From NCBI GenBank assembly GCA_028023455.1, contig JAQFVV010013355.1:1-64000 (forward strand): a DNA stretch of 64,000 nt. Reading direction: 5' to 3'. The notes under the pieces were generated by a model that saw only the letters and a list, made by a program, of their open reading frames with translations, did no database searches and was not told the DNA's origin. The translations under genes and the position numbers were made by a program. This document shows, one piece after another, positions 34,080 to 46,182 of the stretch (positions are counted from its first letter, which is position 1; each line of letters starts with the position of its first letter). The stretch comes from Epiperipatus broadwayi (taxonomy: Eukaryota; Onychophora; Udeonychophora; Euonychophora; Peripatidae).

Positions 34080-35710
34080 AGACACAATTATTATTGATTA
34101 ATAAAGATGTCAATCTAGTATTATGCATTGGTATGTTTTTTTCTGTTTAAGTGTTACATTTTGTAATGTTATTAAAAGCATTAGTAATTAATGTTAGTAA
34201 TTGGTATTAGACATGCTATGATTGAAACTCAATCTCAGACACAAACCTGTAAATAAACACCAAATTAAGAACATTTATAATCTTCTAAAAAAGAAAATAA
34301 ATGATTTTTTATTCAATATTGATAAACTTGTTACAGAAAATCTTGCTTTTGCTGCTAATTTTATATTTTAAACTATGCTTTGTGCCCTGCAAACGTTCTG
34401 GCACAAAGAAATGCATACTTCATTTCCATTTTGGAGGACATCATTCAGCCCACCCCAATTGTCATTATCTTGATCAGAATAAATGTGGTCATCAATATAA
34501 GATAAATACATGTTTGTTTGTTTTTTTTTAAAATAAATTTTGGAAGGGGGAGGGTTAAAGAAATTGATCAAGTAAGTTTGTCCAAAGATCCCATCAGATG
34601 TTAAAAATAATTAACACTGGAGAAATACATCTCAGCATGCCTTATAGCAAAGTACCTTAATGTTATCTTGTAAACTGGAAATAAAAAAAATGTCAACATT
34701 GCCACAGTAGTAATACTAAATTTTTGCTTTATAGTCTATTTCCAATCTTAAATGGAAAGAGAATATGTTTTTTTTCCAATTATTTGTAACAATCGTCTAC
34801 ACTAATAGAAGGTATGATGGATGGATATATAATATTTTTAGCTGGCTTAAATTCTTATCCTTTTAAAAAATTGAATATGCTGGTTAAAAATTATATTAGT
34901 CAATCAGCTCAGAAATAATTTGCCATTAGACTCTACTATCAGATATGAAGAAGAGTAATAAAGCATCTAAAATTACTATCTAATAGTGAACGTAGCTCTA
35001 TTCATGAAATTGCTAATTTTGTTCAATTATATATTTATTTGCATCTTTATTAATAAAAATATGCTGTATATATCTTTTTCATTATTCTGCTGCTTATATA
35101 AAATAATTTTAGCTATAATCTTGAAAATCAGAATTAGAAAACTGATTAACATTGCCGTGGAGGGGAAAAAATTCAAATTAAAAAATCAGTAAAACTATCA
35201 ATGAACATAAATGTTATGATAAATGTTATTGGCTACCATAGGATGTATGTGCATAGACATTTCAATGATTCTGAAAAGCATAGATAAACATTTGATTAAA
35301 GCTGTCAAAAATAACATAAAAGTACAATGATTTTTATTAGATGATTAACTTTAATTGTCACTATAAGCTAAAAACAAGAATTATATTAATGCAGTAAGAA
35401 AAAATAATTCCAAACAAGAAATCAGAACTGATTTTTAATAGTAGAAGTTTGTTTAACTTTCACTACAGCACCAGTAAAACAGTTAAAATATAGCTTCAAG
35501 TAAGGAATAACATCCAAGGAAGAACGAAATAACTTTTAATAGCATAAGTTTGTTTATTTGTTTTTATGATGCCAAAAAAGGCAGTTTGAAAAAGCACAAC
35601 AAAAAAATCTAAGCAAGAGAGTAAAAGTAAGAAATAAGAGGTAGAATATAACTAAAAGTGATTACAGATCTATTTTCTGATTGGATCTCTACAGGTTTTC
35701 TAATGATATT
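34080..35710. other. AT-rich region, no recognised gene
   Basis: Open stretches of 66-76 codons at 34301-34571 and 34986-35192 have no motif. Nothing else was recognised. Confidence 0.35.
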
Positions 35711-35720
35711 TTGTTAATAA

Positions 35721-35826
35721 TTTTTTTTCTATATGTCATAGCATTGGTCAGGAGGTAAACGCACAACACCTGTCTGCAAGCAACTGCTTGCTTGCAAGGC
35801 ACTGCACTGACCTCTCAGCTAACAAC
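35721..35826 (-). mobile_element. tRNA-derived SINE, second copy
   Basis: The same family as 33961-34060. The minus strand reads gttagctgagaggtcagtgc, cttgcaagcaagcag, a slightly longer body, then poly-A (T run at 35721-35728). Likely target duplication ttgttaata/ttgttatat (35711-35719 and 35829-35837, 8 of 9). The head differs from the first copy by a few transitions. Confidence 0.7.
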
Positions 35827-35839
35827 ACTTGTTATATAG

Positions 35840-36155
35840 TTAAGCTGTTTAAAAATATTCATATACTAAATAATTTAGTTGGATATTAATTTCATTAAAA
35901 TCAAATTAGACATATGGATAGTAGTTAATTATATATGTTATTTTTTTAATTTGTATTTTCTCATTGAACAATTGTTTTTAATGAAAACTTTGGGTAGTTG
36001 TGGGCCAGAATAGTTTATTCCTAAATATGTGTATTTGAATGTAAGCTACAATAACTGGATGATATAATGAAATGACTTTCTGGAACCAATTAGTTTGTTA
36101 TATCATACCTTCATTTTAAAAACCAAGGCTTTTATATACAAATAAATGCAAATGG
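35840..36155. other. AT-rich spacer
   Basis: Nothing recognised. Confidence 0.35.
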
Positions 36156-36159
36156 CTTT

Positions 36160-36275
36160 ATTTCTTGGGAGTTCATAAAAAGTTCAAGCGCCAGACCTGT
36201 GAATATCAGAATCGATCCTGAGATCTTCTGATCCCAAGATGGATGCTCTACAGACTGCACCAAACTACCCAAGGG
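36160..36275 (-). mobile_element. tRNA-like SINE of a second family
   Basis: The minus strand reads ggtgcagtctgtagagcatc (an A-box region like 'ctcagtcggtagagcat' of lysine/methionine-type tRNAs), and 30 bases later ctcaggatcgattctga (B-box-like 'ggttcgattcc'). The spacing fits a tRNA. It lacks a clean acceptor stem, so it is a SINE head and not a working tRNA gene. A decayed relative lies at 45045-45120. Confidence 0.6.
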
Positions 36276-36479
36276 TTGTTTTTATATAAAACAAATCTAC
36301 TTATTTTATATAAATTAATATATATTTTTTAAAATAAACTATGGTTAGATATTATCTGTGCTAGTTTTTCATGAAGCAAAAACTAAATAAAACTTTATAT
36401 ATATATATAAAATCAATAAAGCAAGTCATATATAGCATGACATTGTTTTATAAAAAGCTTATATTTATAAAAATGCAAT

Positions 36480-36660
36480 ACAGAGAGCATATCAACAAGC
36501 TCTTATTAATAAGGGCAGTAGGGTAGGAGAACATATTTAAAATCTCTATCTGGAATATTCTTATCCTCAGACCAATTGGCTTTGAGTTTATGGCTCATCT
36601 CAGTGAGGAGCTAGAACACCCAGACACAAGTTCTTAGCACCACCAGACACTAGATCTTAT
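36480..36660 (-). repeat. Decayed HHR-repeat fragment
   Basis: On the minus strand around 36545-36600 the sequence gctcctcactgagatgagcc, then actcaaagccaattggtctg matches the frame of the 456-bp repeat's ribozyme (ctcctcactgacgaaggcc and gccagaaactagtctggg). Core boxes are mutated. Confidence 0.4.
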
Positions 36661-36666
36661 ATATAT

Positions 36667-37625
36667 ATGAAAAACAAAAACAAGTTATAAATCACGTAAC
36701 TTGCTATCGCTTGCATTTATGATCAATAGATGGAGCTTTATCAAAACCTCCAAACAAGCGTATTTTTATTTACATAAACGTCAAAAGAGTCAGAATTCAC
36801 TATCTCTTTCGTTAGCTCCACCTTCAGATCAGCTGATTTCAAGCTAATTTGCTATTATCAGTGAAAGGTAGGGGCCAGAAACTAGATCTAAACACTAACT
36901 CCAGGTGTTTATGCAACAAGTTCCTATCAGTTTGCAAGCATGAATTTTTTAGGCACGTAATGTCTTCAAACCCAGCTTAACAAGCCAGATAGCTACAAAC
37001 TGATAGGAACTTGTTGCATAAATGCTTGGAGTTAGTCTTTAGATCTAGTTTCTGACCCCTACGCTTCACTGATGATAGCAAATTAGCTTGAAATCAGGTG
37101 ATCTGAAGTTGGAGCTAATGAAAGAGTTAGTGAATTCTGACTCTTTTGATGTTTATGTAAACAAAAATATGCTTGTTCGTAGGTTTTGATAAAGCTCCAT
37201 CTATTGATCATAAATGCAAGCGATAGCAAGTTACGTGATTTATAACTTGTTTTTGTTTCTCATAAATGTACCTTTAAAGGTTTTTGCAATGATATATATT
37301 GCAGAGGCTTTGACTATGTGGTGAAACTGAACTGATATTAGACCCATGTAGCTATCTGGCTTGTTAGGCTGCATTTGAAGACATTACATGTCTAAAAAAT
37401 TTATGCTTGCAAACTGATAGGAACTTGTTGCATAAACCCTTGAAGTTAGTGTTTAGATCTAGTTTCTGGCCCCTACCCTTCATGGATTATAGCAAATTAG
37501 CTTGAAATCAGCTGATCTGAAGGTGGAGCTAATGAAAGAGATAGTGAATTCTGATTCTTTTGACGTTTATGTAAACAAAAATACGCTTGTTCGGAGGTTT
37601 TGGTAAAGCTCCATCTATTGATCAT
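36667..37625. repeat. HHR-related repeat array, 414-bp period, direct and inverted
   Basis: One inverted unit (36667-36990) faces two direct units (36997-37265 and about 37340-37625). The direct units are offset by 414 bp (aaactgatagg at 36997 and 37411). Each carries the fossil ribozyme region (36860-36890 plus; 37050-37075 and 37455-37480 minus) with tagatctagtttctg and a damaged CTGANGA box, and ends in agctccatctattgatcat. Flanked by TA microsatellite, so target duplications cannot be read. No coding frame. Confidence 0.75.
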
Positions 37626-37639
37626 ATATATATATATAT

Positions 37640-38255
37640 AGTTGGTTACATAGCTGCACTAAAAAAAAAATAATAGGATAGTTAGCAGCATGTTTTTCAA
37701 ATTTGAGAACAAATAAAAAATTATTTTATTAATGGGGGAAAATAATATTTAAATTTTATTAGACCTATTTTTTAAAGGGTCATTATTTAACTCAATATTT
37801 ATAAAATCCCCATATGATAATATGAAAATTTTCAAACATTAAATATATTTAAGAGTATTTTTTAAAAAAAAAAATAGAGAGGAAATAACAAATTAAGATT
37901 TTAATAACTTTGTAAATTTTAATTTTAATTAATCAGAGTTGTTTTTTTATTTCTCTTTAATGAAAAAGAAAAATCAAATCAGCGCAATTAACTGATTATA
38001 TTGTTGTTGTTTTTTTTCAATAAGATTTGATTTTTAATTATAAAGAAATGTCAAGAATTTTATATTAATTTGTTTTTAACTTGTTTTCAATATCTATGAT
38101 TAAGAAGGAAATTGTCTGAACAATTGTATGTATAAAATTTTATCTAATTAGTTGTCATGAAAATTATAATGTAATAGACAAATTGTAATTGGCTTGTAGG
38201 CAAGATTGTTCTAGAAAAAAATATACGTAGGGTGTGTGAATTAGTGATAATACCC
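37640..38255. other. AT-rich spacer
   Basis: Poly-A/T tracts; nothing recognised. Confidence 0.35.
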
Positions 38256-38261
38256 AAGTAT

Positions 38262-38812
38262 CTGGAGAGGTTATTCCTAATTTAGCTATTGAGAAGAGAG
38301 AGCAGTCAAATCTTAATCCTGCTGCTGAAAAAAAACAGAAATGTTCCTAACTTAACTGTCAAAGAGAGAGCAGTCCAATCTTAATCCAGCTGCTAAAAAA
38401 GAAAGAAACAGAAGTCTTTATCAAAATGATTTGTACCATGAAAACCATGTACTACATTCAGCTAAAAGCTATGTATCACCTTTCTTCATGTAACCTACCT
38501 TCACCAGAATAAAACTGTAGAAAATAGGATACTACCCTAATGTAGACTGCAATCTGACCTTCTACCAAGAGCATAAGTTTCTGTCTACATTTGTTTCACC
38601 TGAAAATTCAAGAAGAGAACCAAATGGACAAAAAATTTGCTATTTTCATATATCTGGAATTGCTACAGGAAAGAAGAAATTTAACCAGACCCATGTTTAG
38701 AACTCTTCAAGGAGAAACTCCACTGGGAAAGACTGAAATTATAATTGGAAAGGTCTCCATAGATGTGAAAACCATGCTTAGAGGTATTTTTTATGTGTGT
38801 ACATGAAATTTT
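38262..38812 (+). pseudogene. Unidentified coding-like remnant with a tandem duplication
   Basis: Base composition is more balanced than the flanks. A segment of about 70 bp is present twice (38268-38339 and 38340-38411), with translations sharing EREQS/ERAVQS and NLNPAA(E/K)K. Later open pieces include LYQNDLYHENHVLHSAKSYV around 38420-38480 and a 71-codon frame at 38591-38806 (GETPLGKTEIIIGKVS). Different pieces sit in different frames. I do not recognise the family. It could be a decayed transposon gene or a retrogene. Confidence 0.3.
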
Positions 38813-38814
38813 TA

Positions 38815-39285
38815 ATAATAGAAAATTTGTTTTTTTTTGTGAGTGTTGTATAAGAATTGATAATAGTAAATACTTCACTAAGTTAAAATATTCCAAATTG
38901 TTAGACATTTTATTTGTATAAAATACAGTCAAATTTCTCTTACAAATAGTGAAATAGTTTTTAGAGAAAAAGAATCTGTGATAAAGTTAATTTTTTTTTT
39001 GCTAAGCTGAATCAAAGATTCTTATCTTTGAATCTAAACATGTTTAATTAATTCTTAAATATTTTATAGAAATTGAGTCAAATATTGTTATCTTTGATTT
39101 TTGAAAATGCTTAACAAACTTTAGTTATTTTTAAAGATAGAAAGTAATGAATTTAAAGTTAATCCATGAATAAAATTTAATTAGTTGGTTAATATAATTT
39201 TTGTAAAAATTTAATTTTTTTAATGAAATGGGTGTTTGAAATGTTATACTATTATTTCATTTTTGTTTTGTTGTTATTAATTAGA
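38815..39285. other. AT-rich spacer
   Basis: Nothing recognised. Confidence 0.35.
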
Positions 39286-39287
39286 TA

Positions 39288-40336
39288 GGTTCTTGTTAAA
39301 TAGCTACTATACATCACTTGGTGGTGCTGCTTCTGTCCAAAAATGTTTTCATATAGCATTTCCAGGCTGGGACAAAACAAAACACCTTTTTTTAAATTTA
39401 AAAATGTACATTATTTTTCTAGTAGTAAATGAAATATTTAAACAAAGATTTAAAAAAAACACTTGATTAAGAAACTAATCAGTCCAAATTAAATGAAATT
39501 GCATTTAATTAAATTGCAGTGCATAGTCCTGGAATGTGTGTGTGTGTGTGGGGGGGGGTGATGGTTTTGCCGATCTGAAGGATCACCCAAAAGATGCATT
39601 ACTCTGATCAAACCAAGCTTATGATTTGCAAAACACTGTGCAACCTCAGACAAGTTGACATTATTCTTAGCATTCTACATTAAATGTCAAAAACAAAACA
39701 TTTTTCTTTTTTAATTTAAAAATGTATGTTATTCTTCTAATAGTAAATTAAAAGTTTAAACAAAATTTAAAAAAACACTTCATTAACAACTAATCAGCCT
39801 GAATTAAATTAAATTCCACTAAATTAAATTTCAGCATGTAGTGCTGGAATGTGCAGGGGAGGGGTGATGGTTTTGCGGATCCAAAGGATCATCCAAAAGA
39901 TACATTACTCTGATCAAGCCAAGCTTATGATTTGTCTCGTAGCTCTTCTCATAAAAAATTGCCTATTTGTGTGAGTTCTGGGAAATGGTGTTTGGCCCTA
40001 CCCTTTTGCAATTTTTTTCACCTTCTAAGCTGTGTAGGGGAGCATGGGATGGGCTTACAATTATTAATATCTAATAGTACATCAGCTAGGGTCTAAGATC
40101 ATTACTTCAAATGCATGTTAAAAGAGTTCCTCACGTCATACTGTAGCGATCTGTGAAATCTACGCTATTTGCATAGTATCTCAAAACACATCAGCAGGTC
40201 ATCTAGACCTACTAATGGCTAATATGAACAGAACTGTTCTATACGCTGTAAGTTCAGCTGCATAAACAGCATATATGTGTTTTTGCATAGAAACAGCGCC
40301 ATCAAGTGGTGTACAGTGGCTATTTAACAAAAACCA
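39288..40336. mobile_element. TIR-bounded non-autonomous element with internal duplication
   Basis: The block ggttcttgttaaatagctac followed by tatacatcacttggtggtgctg at 39288-39332 is inverted at 40290-40336 (cagcgccatcaagtggtgta, cagtggctatttaacaaaaacc), giving roughly 45-bp imperfect terminal inverted repeats. The interior has no gene. No target duplication is obvious, so the class is unknown. The 'gcgccat..agtggt' box is seen at the ends of several animal repeat types. Confidence 0.55.
39372..39940 (+). repeat. Tandem duplication of about 315 bp
   Basis: 39372-39628 and 39686-39940 are similar in order and sequence (aaaacaaaaca, aactaatcag, ctggaatgtg, gatggttttgc.gatc, ctctgatcaa.ccaagcttatgatttg). 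The first copy has expanded TG and G runs (39536-39558). It sits inside the TIR-bounded element. Confidence 0.7.
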
Positions 40337-40339
40337 TCA

Positions 40340-42030
40340 ATAATTGTTTTAAAAAATATTATTTCTAGTCTTAGTTACTTTATTCTATCCAATTCCTGTT
40401 TCATGAATTGCAATGTGTGTGGCCATCATGACAGCTTATATTCTAGAATTTAGTTTTTTTTTGTGATTCCAATAAAGATAGTTATTTATAAGAAGTGGAA
40501 GCCCATGATTTGCTTAATGTTATTTATAATAAGCTAATTTATTTATTTATTTATTTCCCTCTTGCTCACAGTAATAAATTAGAGTTCTTGCTTCCTGAGC
40601 TAGATTCATGTATAACAAATATATAGAATAAGGGGCATAAATACTTATTATATGGGCATACAGTTGATAATGATGATGATCATCATAATTCTGGTTGGTG
40701 CAAAGAGAATATTCTTTAAAGCCCATGCACTATATTTTATTTTAGTTTAGTCTCTATTACAATTTAAATTTATAGTTCACCATTACAATAATGGTGCTAA
40801 TTGGCCAAAGCATTGATGATGATTAACATATTTAATATTCCAGAATTATTGCTTTTATGGTTGTATTCTTGTGGATTAGCAGCCAAGTTTGTGCATCCAA
40901 CTAATGGTTTCAATGACATACCACAAGCTGTCAAAGGTTAAATAATTAGCCTGGTCTATAGTAGACCCATTTAAAATCCAGTCACTGGACTGACTGTTCA
41001 TTTAGTTTTATTGTTGATCATTCACAATGCTGAATGATTATTATTTTTGGGTAGTGCTGGTGAACTTATAGTTAGCTGTGCTGATCCCTCAGAGTGATCT
41101 ATTATGCACATCTCTTTGATATAAAATTATATATATATATATTCTTGAGGATAAACAAACAACCCTCTAGATTCCTAATGGTTTAAACCCTGATTTTCTG
41201 TAGAATTAGAAATGTCTATCCAACTTGCACTGTTGATGCTCATGTATTGGTAGCTATCACCTCAGGCATGAATCTCTTATTTCCCTGTAGTGTTACAATG
41301 TATATATATATTCAGGCTGCTCTTCTTGATAAGTCAAATCAGTTGCATAGCACATATATTAACTTATCTCATTTCAACCTGCCTTTAAACAAATGGTATT
41401 TCTTTGAATGATTCATTTTCCTCTTGTTGATTTTCATATAAATTAAAATAAATATAATCCAAAATCTGCTTCAGAGGATTAATTTTATAGCAAAACACAT
41501 ATTACTTTCTTTACAGGATGGCATAAAGATGTTGGCAGGTGTGATCTGTCCAAAAACAATGTTGATATTAATAGCAAGTAACTGTATTTAAGGAGTAAAC
41601 TAGATGTATATATTGATACACAGCCCCTCAAAAAAGTCAATACTTATCAGACTTGCAAATTGCCAGGTAGTGTTCATTTGAATAATTTTATTCCCTGTTT
41701 TAAGCCTTAGATAAGAATAGTTACACATCAATCTATCGACCCATATTAGATGATTGGTTGATTGATTAAGGGCTGGCCACCTGAAAAAAAAAAATCCAAA
41801 GCCTAATTTTAATTTTAAAAAATTTAAAGTTTTACCCACCTGGGTTTTAGCAATATTATATGTATAAAAGCAAATACTCTACAACTGTTTATATAATAAC
41901 GTGAAAGGCTTAAACCTTCAAAACCTGCGCCTTAAACATGCTAACGTACAGCCAATCAGTTTAATAATAACCGTTTATATATTATTATTTATTTTATTAT
42001 GCCTATTTTTCAGGTGATTTCTTTCTAGAT
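40340..42030. other. Region without recognised genes
   Basis: More balanced composition around 40850-41350, but no open frame or repeat could be assigned. The 79-codon minus-strand open stretch at 41600-41839 has no motif. Confidence 0.35.
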
Positions 42031-42049
42031 CTTTTTAATTCTTGGATCT

Positions 42050-42145
42050 CAAGAGATCTAGAAAGAGATCGCGTATAATATGAGATAGATGAATCGGAGA
42101 AACTGGATTAAACTTGGGAAAACCTTCATTTTGCTGCAGACGATA
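42050..42145 (+). pseudogene. RTE-like LINE 3' scrap
   Basis: The frame around 42092 reads NRRNWIKLGKTFILLQT, matching the C-terminal end of the RTE family here (RNWIKLGKTFIQQW at 43225-43280). Everything upstream is lost. Very short and inactive. Confidence 0.55.
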
Positions 42146-42310
42146 CTAAAAATAATTCTATTATATTAACGTTAGAACTGTTTATTTGTTAATGTTGTTT
42201 AATATATGATTATTGATAAAGTTGTGTAAGGATTCACAGGCCCTAATTTTTTTAAATACATGTTGTGGTTTTTATTTTTAGTAAAGATGTATTTAAAGCA
42301 ATTTCTTGTC

Positions 42311-42375
42311 AAGCGTTGGTGGTCGAGTGGTCAGCACAATTGCCTTACAAACAGTTGACACAAGAAAAAAAAAAA
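42311..42375 (+). mobile_element. Truncated tRNA-derived SINE
   Basis: The sequence ggtggtcgagtggtcagcac, then ttgccttacaaacagttg and a poly-A tail. This is the plus-strand form of the head seen at 33961-34060 and 35721-35826, with the body deleted. Confidence 0.6.
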
Positions 42376-42379
42376 GAAA

Positions 42380-43140
42380 GATTATCAAAAATTACTACTT
42401 TAAAAAAAAAATTTTTTTTTAAATTTTCTGTCGGAAGTAGTTTTTGTTTGTAACCAAATAGGGATACTGTATTTTTGATTTTTCTCATCAATTATCTTTA
42501 TATTATAGGTGTGCAAATTATTATTATTTTCCTGAAGTCATCACTTAATCATCTTCGATGATAGTTTGCCATTGCGTTCGGGTTTCATACTGAAAATAAC
42601 CGAATAAATTATAAAAAAATACGTAAATGAAAATTCGGGATCTCGTTCTATTAAGAGATAGTTAAAGGAACTACTGCATTATTATTATTTAAAAACAACA
42701 AAACAACAAATAACTTGGTCGAGTTAAATAGAAAATAATAAAAAATTATATTAATTGGTATAATATTAAATTTTGTAATTGCTCTACGTCTTCAAATGGA
42801 AAGGTACAAAAACTTGTTTTAAAAAATATCAAAGTATTTGTCCGTAATAAATGGACTGTGAATAGATATAAACAGTAACTTGATTCACTTTATAAAAAAT
42901 ATAACTGAAAAAAAAAGTGTATTTTTATGCTTGATTAAAATTTATCAGTACTAAACTCAGACCAATTATTTCTAAAGTCTGGCCTAGTCGATAAATCTTG
43001 ACGCCCGAGGCAAGTCTTAAAAACAGCACATTTTAAAATTATTGAAAGCTTATTTAAAATTGGTTTTTAAACAAATAGATACCATTGACATCCTTATATA
43101 TATATATGGATAATAGAAGTATTAAACTTTAATCAAAAAT
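42380..43140. other. AT-rich spacer
   Basis: Nothing recognised apart from poly-A/T tracts next to the SINE tail. Confidence 0.35.
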
Positions 43141-43144
43141 TTTT

Positions 43145-43300
43145 TAATGATCTAGATTCTAGAAAGAGACTACATGCACGTTGGATAGATGAAATAAGGA
43201 AGTTTACTGATGTGTTGTGGAAATGAAAGGCTATGGATTAAAGAAATTGGATTAAACTTGGAAAAACTTTCATCCAGCAGTGGATGGTATTTGCAAAACA
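43145..43300 (+). pseudogene. RTE-like LINE 3' scrap
   Basis: The translation shows RWIDEIRKFTDVLW, then RNWIKLGKTFIQQWM after one stop. These are the family's C-terminal 'RW.D.I' and 'DR..W..LG..FI.QW' motifs. It is 5' truncated and ends near 43300. It is closest to the scrap at 42050-42145, and may be a separate insertion of the same subfamily. Confidence 0.65.
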
Positions 43301-43304
43301 AAGC

Positions 43305-45040
43305 AATGAACATAATAGGGGGGAAAATGTCTTAAAATATTTAATAAATATATATATATATTCAAAGATATTTTCTCATTTTAATACTTATTTTAATATG
43401 GTGTAGTGCTGCCTCAAAACAAATAAAAATAATCAGAAATAGTCCAAAAAAGAAAGAAAGAAAGACAGAAAGAAAAGGCCACAAATGATAATAATAATTA
43501 TTTCTTCGTATTTGTGTGTGTTTCAAAAGCTTTCAGGACAGTATTTCTTATCTAATACCCACACTTCGTTTTTATTATAAATCTACTGAGTATAAATTAA
43601 AATGCATCATGATAAAAATGATTACTGCATTCACCTAGTGTGTTCATAACATAAGATTCAAATCTTGGTGGAACTTGCAAAATTTTTTTCAAATTGAAAA
43701 ATTTCAAACAAGCTCTTGAAATTGTTATCATATAGATAGTCCATAACCAGTCTATCGGCCAGTTAATTATTGATCAGTCTGAGAGCTTATATTTACTCTA
43801 TTAAGTCCGACATTAAAACAAGGATGCATTTTATAAAAACATTCACTACTTAAAAGTTTCTCATTCTGTTGACTTTATCTTCTTCATTATTCATCTGTGG
43901 ACAGTTCTTGTAAAGGTTATTGCTTTAAAAGGGATTATTTAAGGCAGTTTTACCGGTTTTATACAAATTATACTTTTGTGTATTTGTTTAATGTACTTTC
44001 TATAGTCACATTTCCCCTCTTTTCTTCCAAAGTGTAAGCTTGTGATTAAGACCTATAGAGGTCACTACCTTCGCATTCGCACACTCTTGAGGTTTTACAG
44101 CCTTAGTAAATATTTTATAATGCAAGAATTTTAATTTTTTGGCACTATTTTTTTTATAATTTTGATTGACTAGCAGTCTTAAGAGTTTCCTTTGTTGCTG
44201 ATTAGTGAAACTTTTAATCAAGAAATAAATAATTATTGCATTGCAAATCTGTAATCATCTTTTACTCTACCCTATTAAAATATACAGTTATTGATCTAGT
44301 GTCTGATCTTATAATTGTGCAAGAGAATTGGATTTGCTTCAAAACTTTAAAAGTTTTTAAACTTCAAGTTATTCTCTTAAATACTGCAAATATTGTAAAG
44401 GCAACAACACCTGTTTTGAATTCTAAGTCCTCACTCACAAATGCAGAAATTGGTCTGGAAATGTGAATAATACAGCATTGCTGGCTTTGGAGAAGAGTGA
44501 AGACTGTTTTTGAAAACATTTTTCAAAAGGCAAAATTCACACATCAAATATCATTGCCAAATCTTTTTATTTATTGTTCTACTATTCAAATTCCCACACT
44601 TGCCTTATTCTTTTACTTCTACCCTATTTCCTCTTCATAGAAATTTTTATGTACTTTTCAATGTTTTTATTCCTTTAAAAATGTTTTTCCTTCTCTTCAT
44701 AATTTCTTCAATAATCAAATCTCATCCCATGTACTCATTTCAATATTTTGTGTTATTTTTACACTATATATATATATATTTTCTTCTAAAGACCTATTTT
44801 GTTTAGCACACTGGTCAGTACTCATATCTAAAAATCGAAAGCTTCCATAATCAAAGGTTATATCTGTCTTTCAAGATTCAAATGTCACATGATTTATTAT
44901 GTGATTAACTTAAGATGAAAAAAGAGATGGTTAACAATTTCCATGATTAATACAGAATAGGTTTCTGGCAATACATAATTAGTTAAAGCACTGTTATCTT
45001 TTAGTAACACTTAGGCAGATTTTTTGCTTTGTGTGAATTC
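43305..45040. other. AT-rich region, no recognised gene
   Basis: A GAAA-type microsatellite lies at 43450-43475. Weak tRNA-like text (agattcaaatctt) at 43660 may be a SINE B-box remnant. Open stretches at 44006-44806 show no motif. Confidence 0.35.
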
Positions 45041-45044
45041 TTGT

Positions 45045-45120
45045 AATGGAAGAGTGGTAGACTCAAAGCTAAAAGTCTCAGGATTAATTCTAAGATCAGC
45101 CTAGTCAAATGAATAAAACT
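45045..45120 (+). mobile_element. Decayed tRNA-like SINE head
   Basis: The sequence agagtggtagactcaaagct, then gtctcaggattaattctaag has the order and spacing of the A and B boxes of the SINE at 36160-36275 (tctcaggatcgattctga). No tail or target duplication was seen. Confidence 0.4.
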
Positions 45121-45124
45121 GTTG

Positions 45125-46075
45125 TGTTTAACCTATAACTAGGAATGCTTGAACATTTTTTGACATCTTAAATAACTAATCTTATACATTTTTTTTTTTT
45201 GCTAACTTATTTTAACATTTCTATTTTCCTCTAAATTTACACCTTAAAACTCATTAATATTTTATTTTCTTTATCAATCGTTGATTTTCTATTTCATTTA
45301 AAGCTGAATATCATCAACAATACTTAAGTTTCTTTTCTGAATCTAACTTACAAAATATCTTCATACATCTACAAAAGCTTTATATTTTATTGCAAGTTTT
45401 TGTTTGGTTCTATTTCTCAACCAATCTAAATTGTTTTCTCATTTTCTACTTAACTGCTAATCACAATCTTTTATCCTTTTTGCTTTATAATTTAACATTT
45501 AATAAGTGTAATCCATCCTTTTTTGGTATTTGTGAGTTTTCAAGTAAACCAATATGTCATCCTGCATTTTTGATAAATGTACAGTTTTGAGGGCCTATAC
45601 TCTACCAGAGATGTAATAGTAGTTAAATTAAATCAGTTATTAAGTTTAAAAAAGGAATAAATTCTGATAAATTTCATTAAGAAGCATTATTTCATTTTTT
45701 TTACTTATATTATATAACAAGGGCTGCAATAAGACATTCTTAACTTTATCGTACTTTGGTTCAATTCAGCATGTTTCTTTTTGTCAGCAGTTTTTTTTTT
45801 TTTTTGATAAATTATCATAATGATAAAAATATGGGACCTTCCTATCACAGAACGTGATACAGTGGACTATTTACAAAGGTATGGGATCCTTCCCTCCTGA
45901 AAAGTTTGTGTTAATGATCATGATATAATTGCATGCAGTGGATAAAGTATAAATCTTGTATTTATATGTATATTTTACATTTTTCTGTTAATAAATTAAT
46001 CCAAAAAAAAAAAACTGTAAATATTGTAATTAATTTTTCCATAGTGATTTCTTTTTTTAAATAACAGTAATAAAA
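45125..46075. other. AT-rich region
   Basis: A local pair of similar segments, atgggaccttccta and atgggatccttccct (45831-45895), may be a small duplication. Nothing else was recognised. Confidence 0.3.
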
Positions 46076-46089
46076 AAAAAAATGTAATT

Positions 46090-46182
46090 ATTAAATACGA
46101 CTTTCCCAGAAGGCATGTTTTTTAGTAAACATTTTTTGGGGATCCTCGAAACTGTAGATTTATCAAAAATACGCGCGGCCAT
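46090..46182 (-). CDS. Possible first coding exon of an unidentified gene
   Basis: On the minus strand an ATG at 46182-46180 sits in ccaagATGGCCGCGCG, a good start context that also matches the YY1 box often found at animal translation starts. The frame reads MAARIFDKSTVSRIPKK, then CLLKNMPSGKVVFNN, and stops at 46057. Composition is markedly less AT-biased than the flanks. A GTATTT donor follows GTC at about 46097. Upstream, gcgcgtgagcagtgacatg at about 46300 could be promoter. I do not recognise the peptide, found no downstream exon, and the patch could be a transposon end. Confidence 0.2.

Noticed and set aside
34301-34571. Overlapping open frames on both strands
   Set aside because: No motif, no start context, and mutually antisense; ordinary chance frames.
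36160-36275. A functional tRNA gene
   Set aside because: A- and B-like boxes are present but the acceptor stem does not pair, so it is a tRNA-derived SINE.
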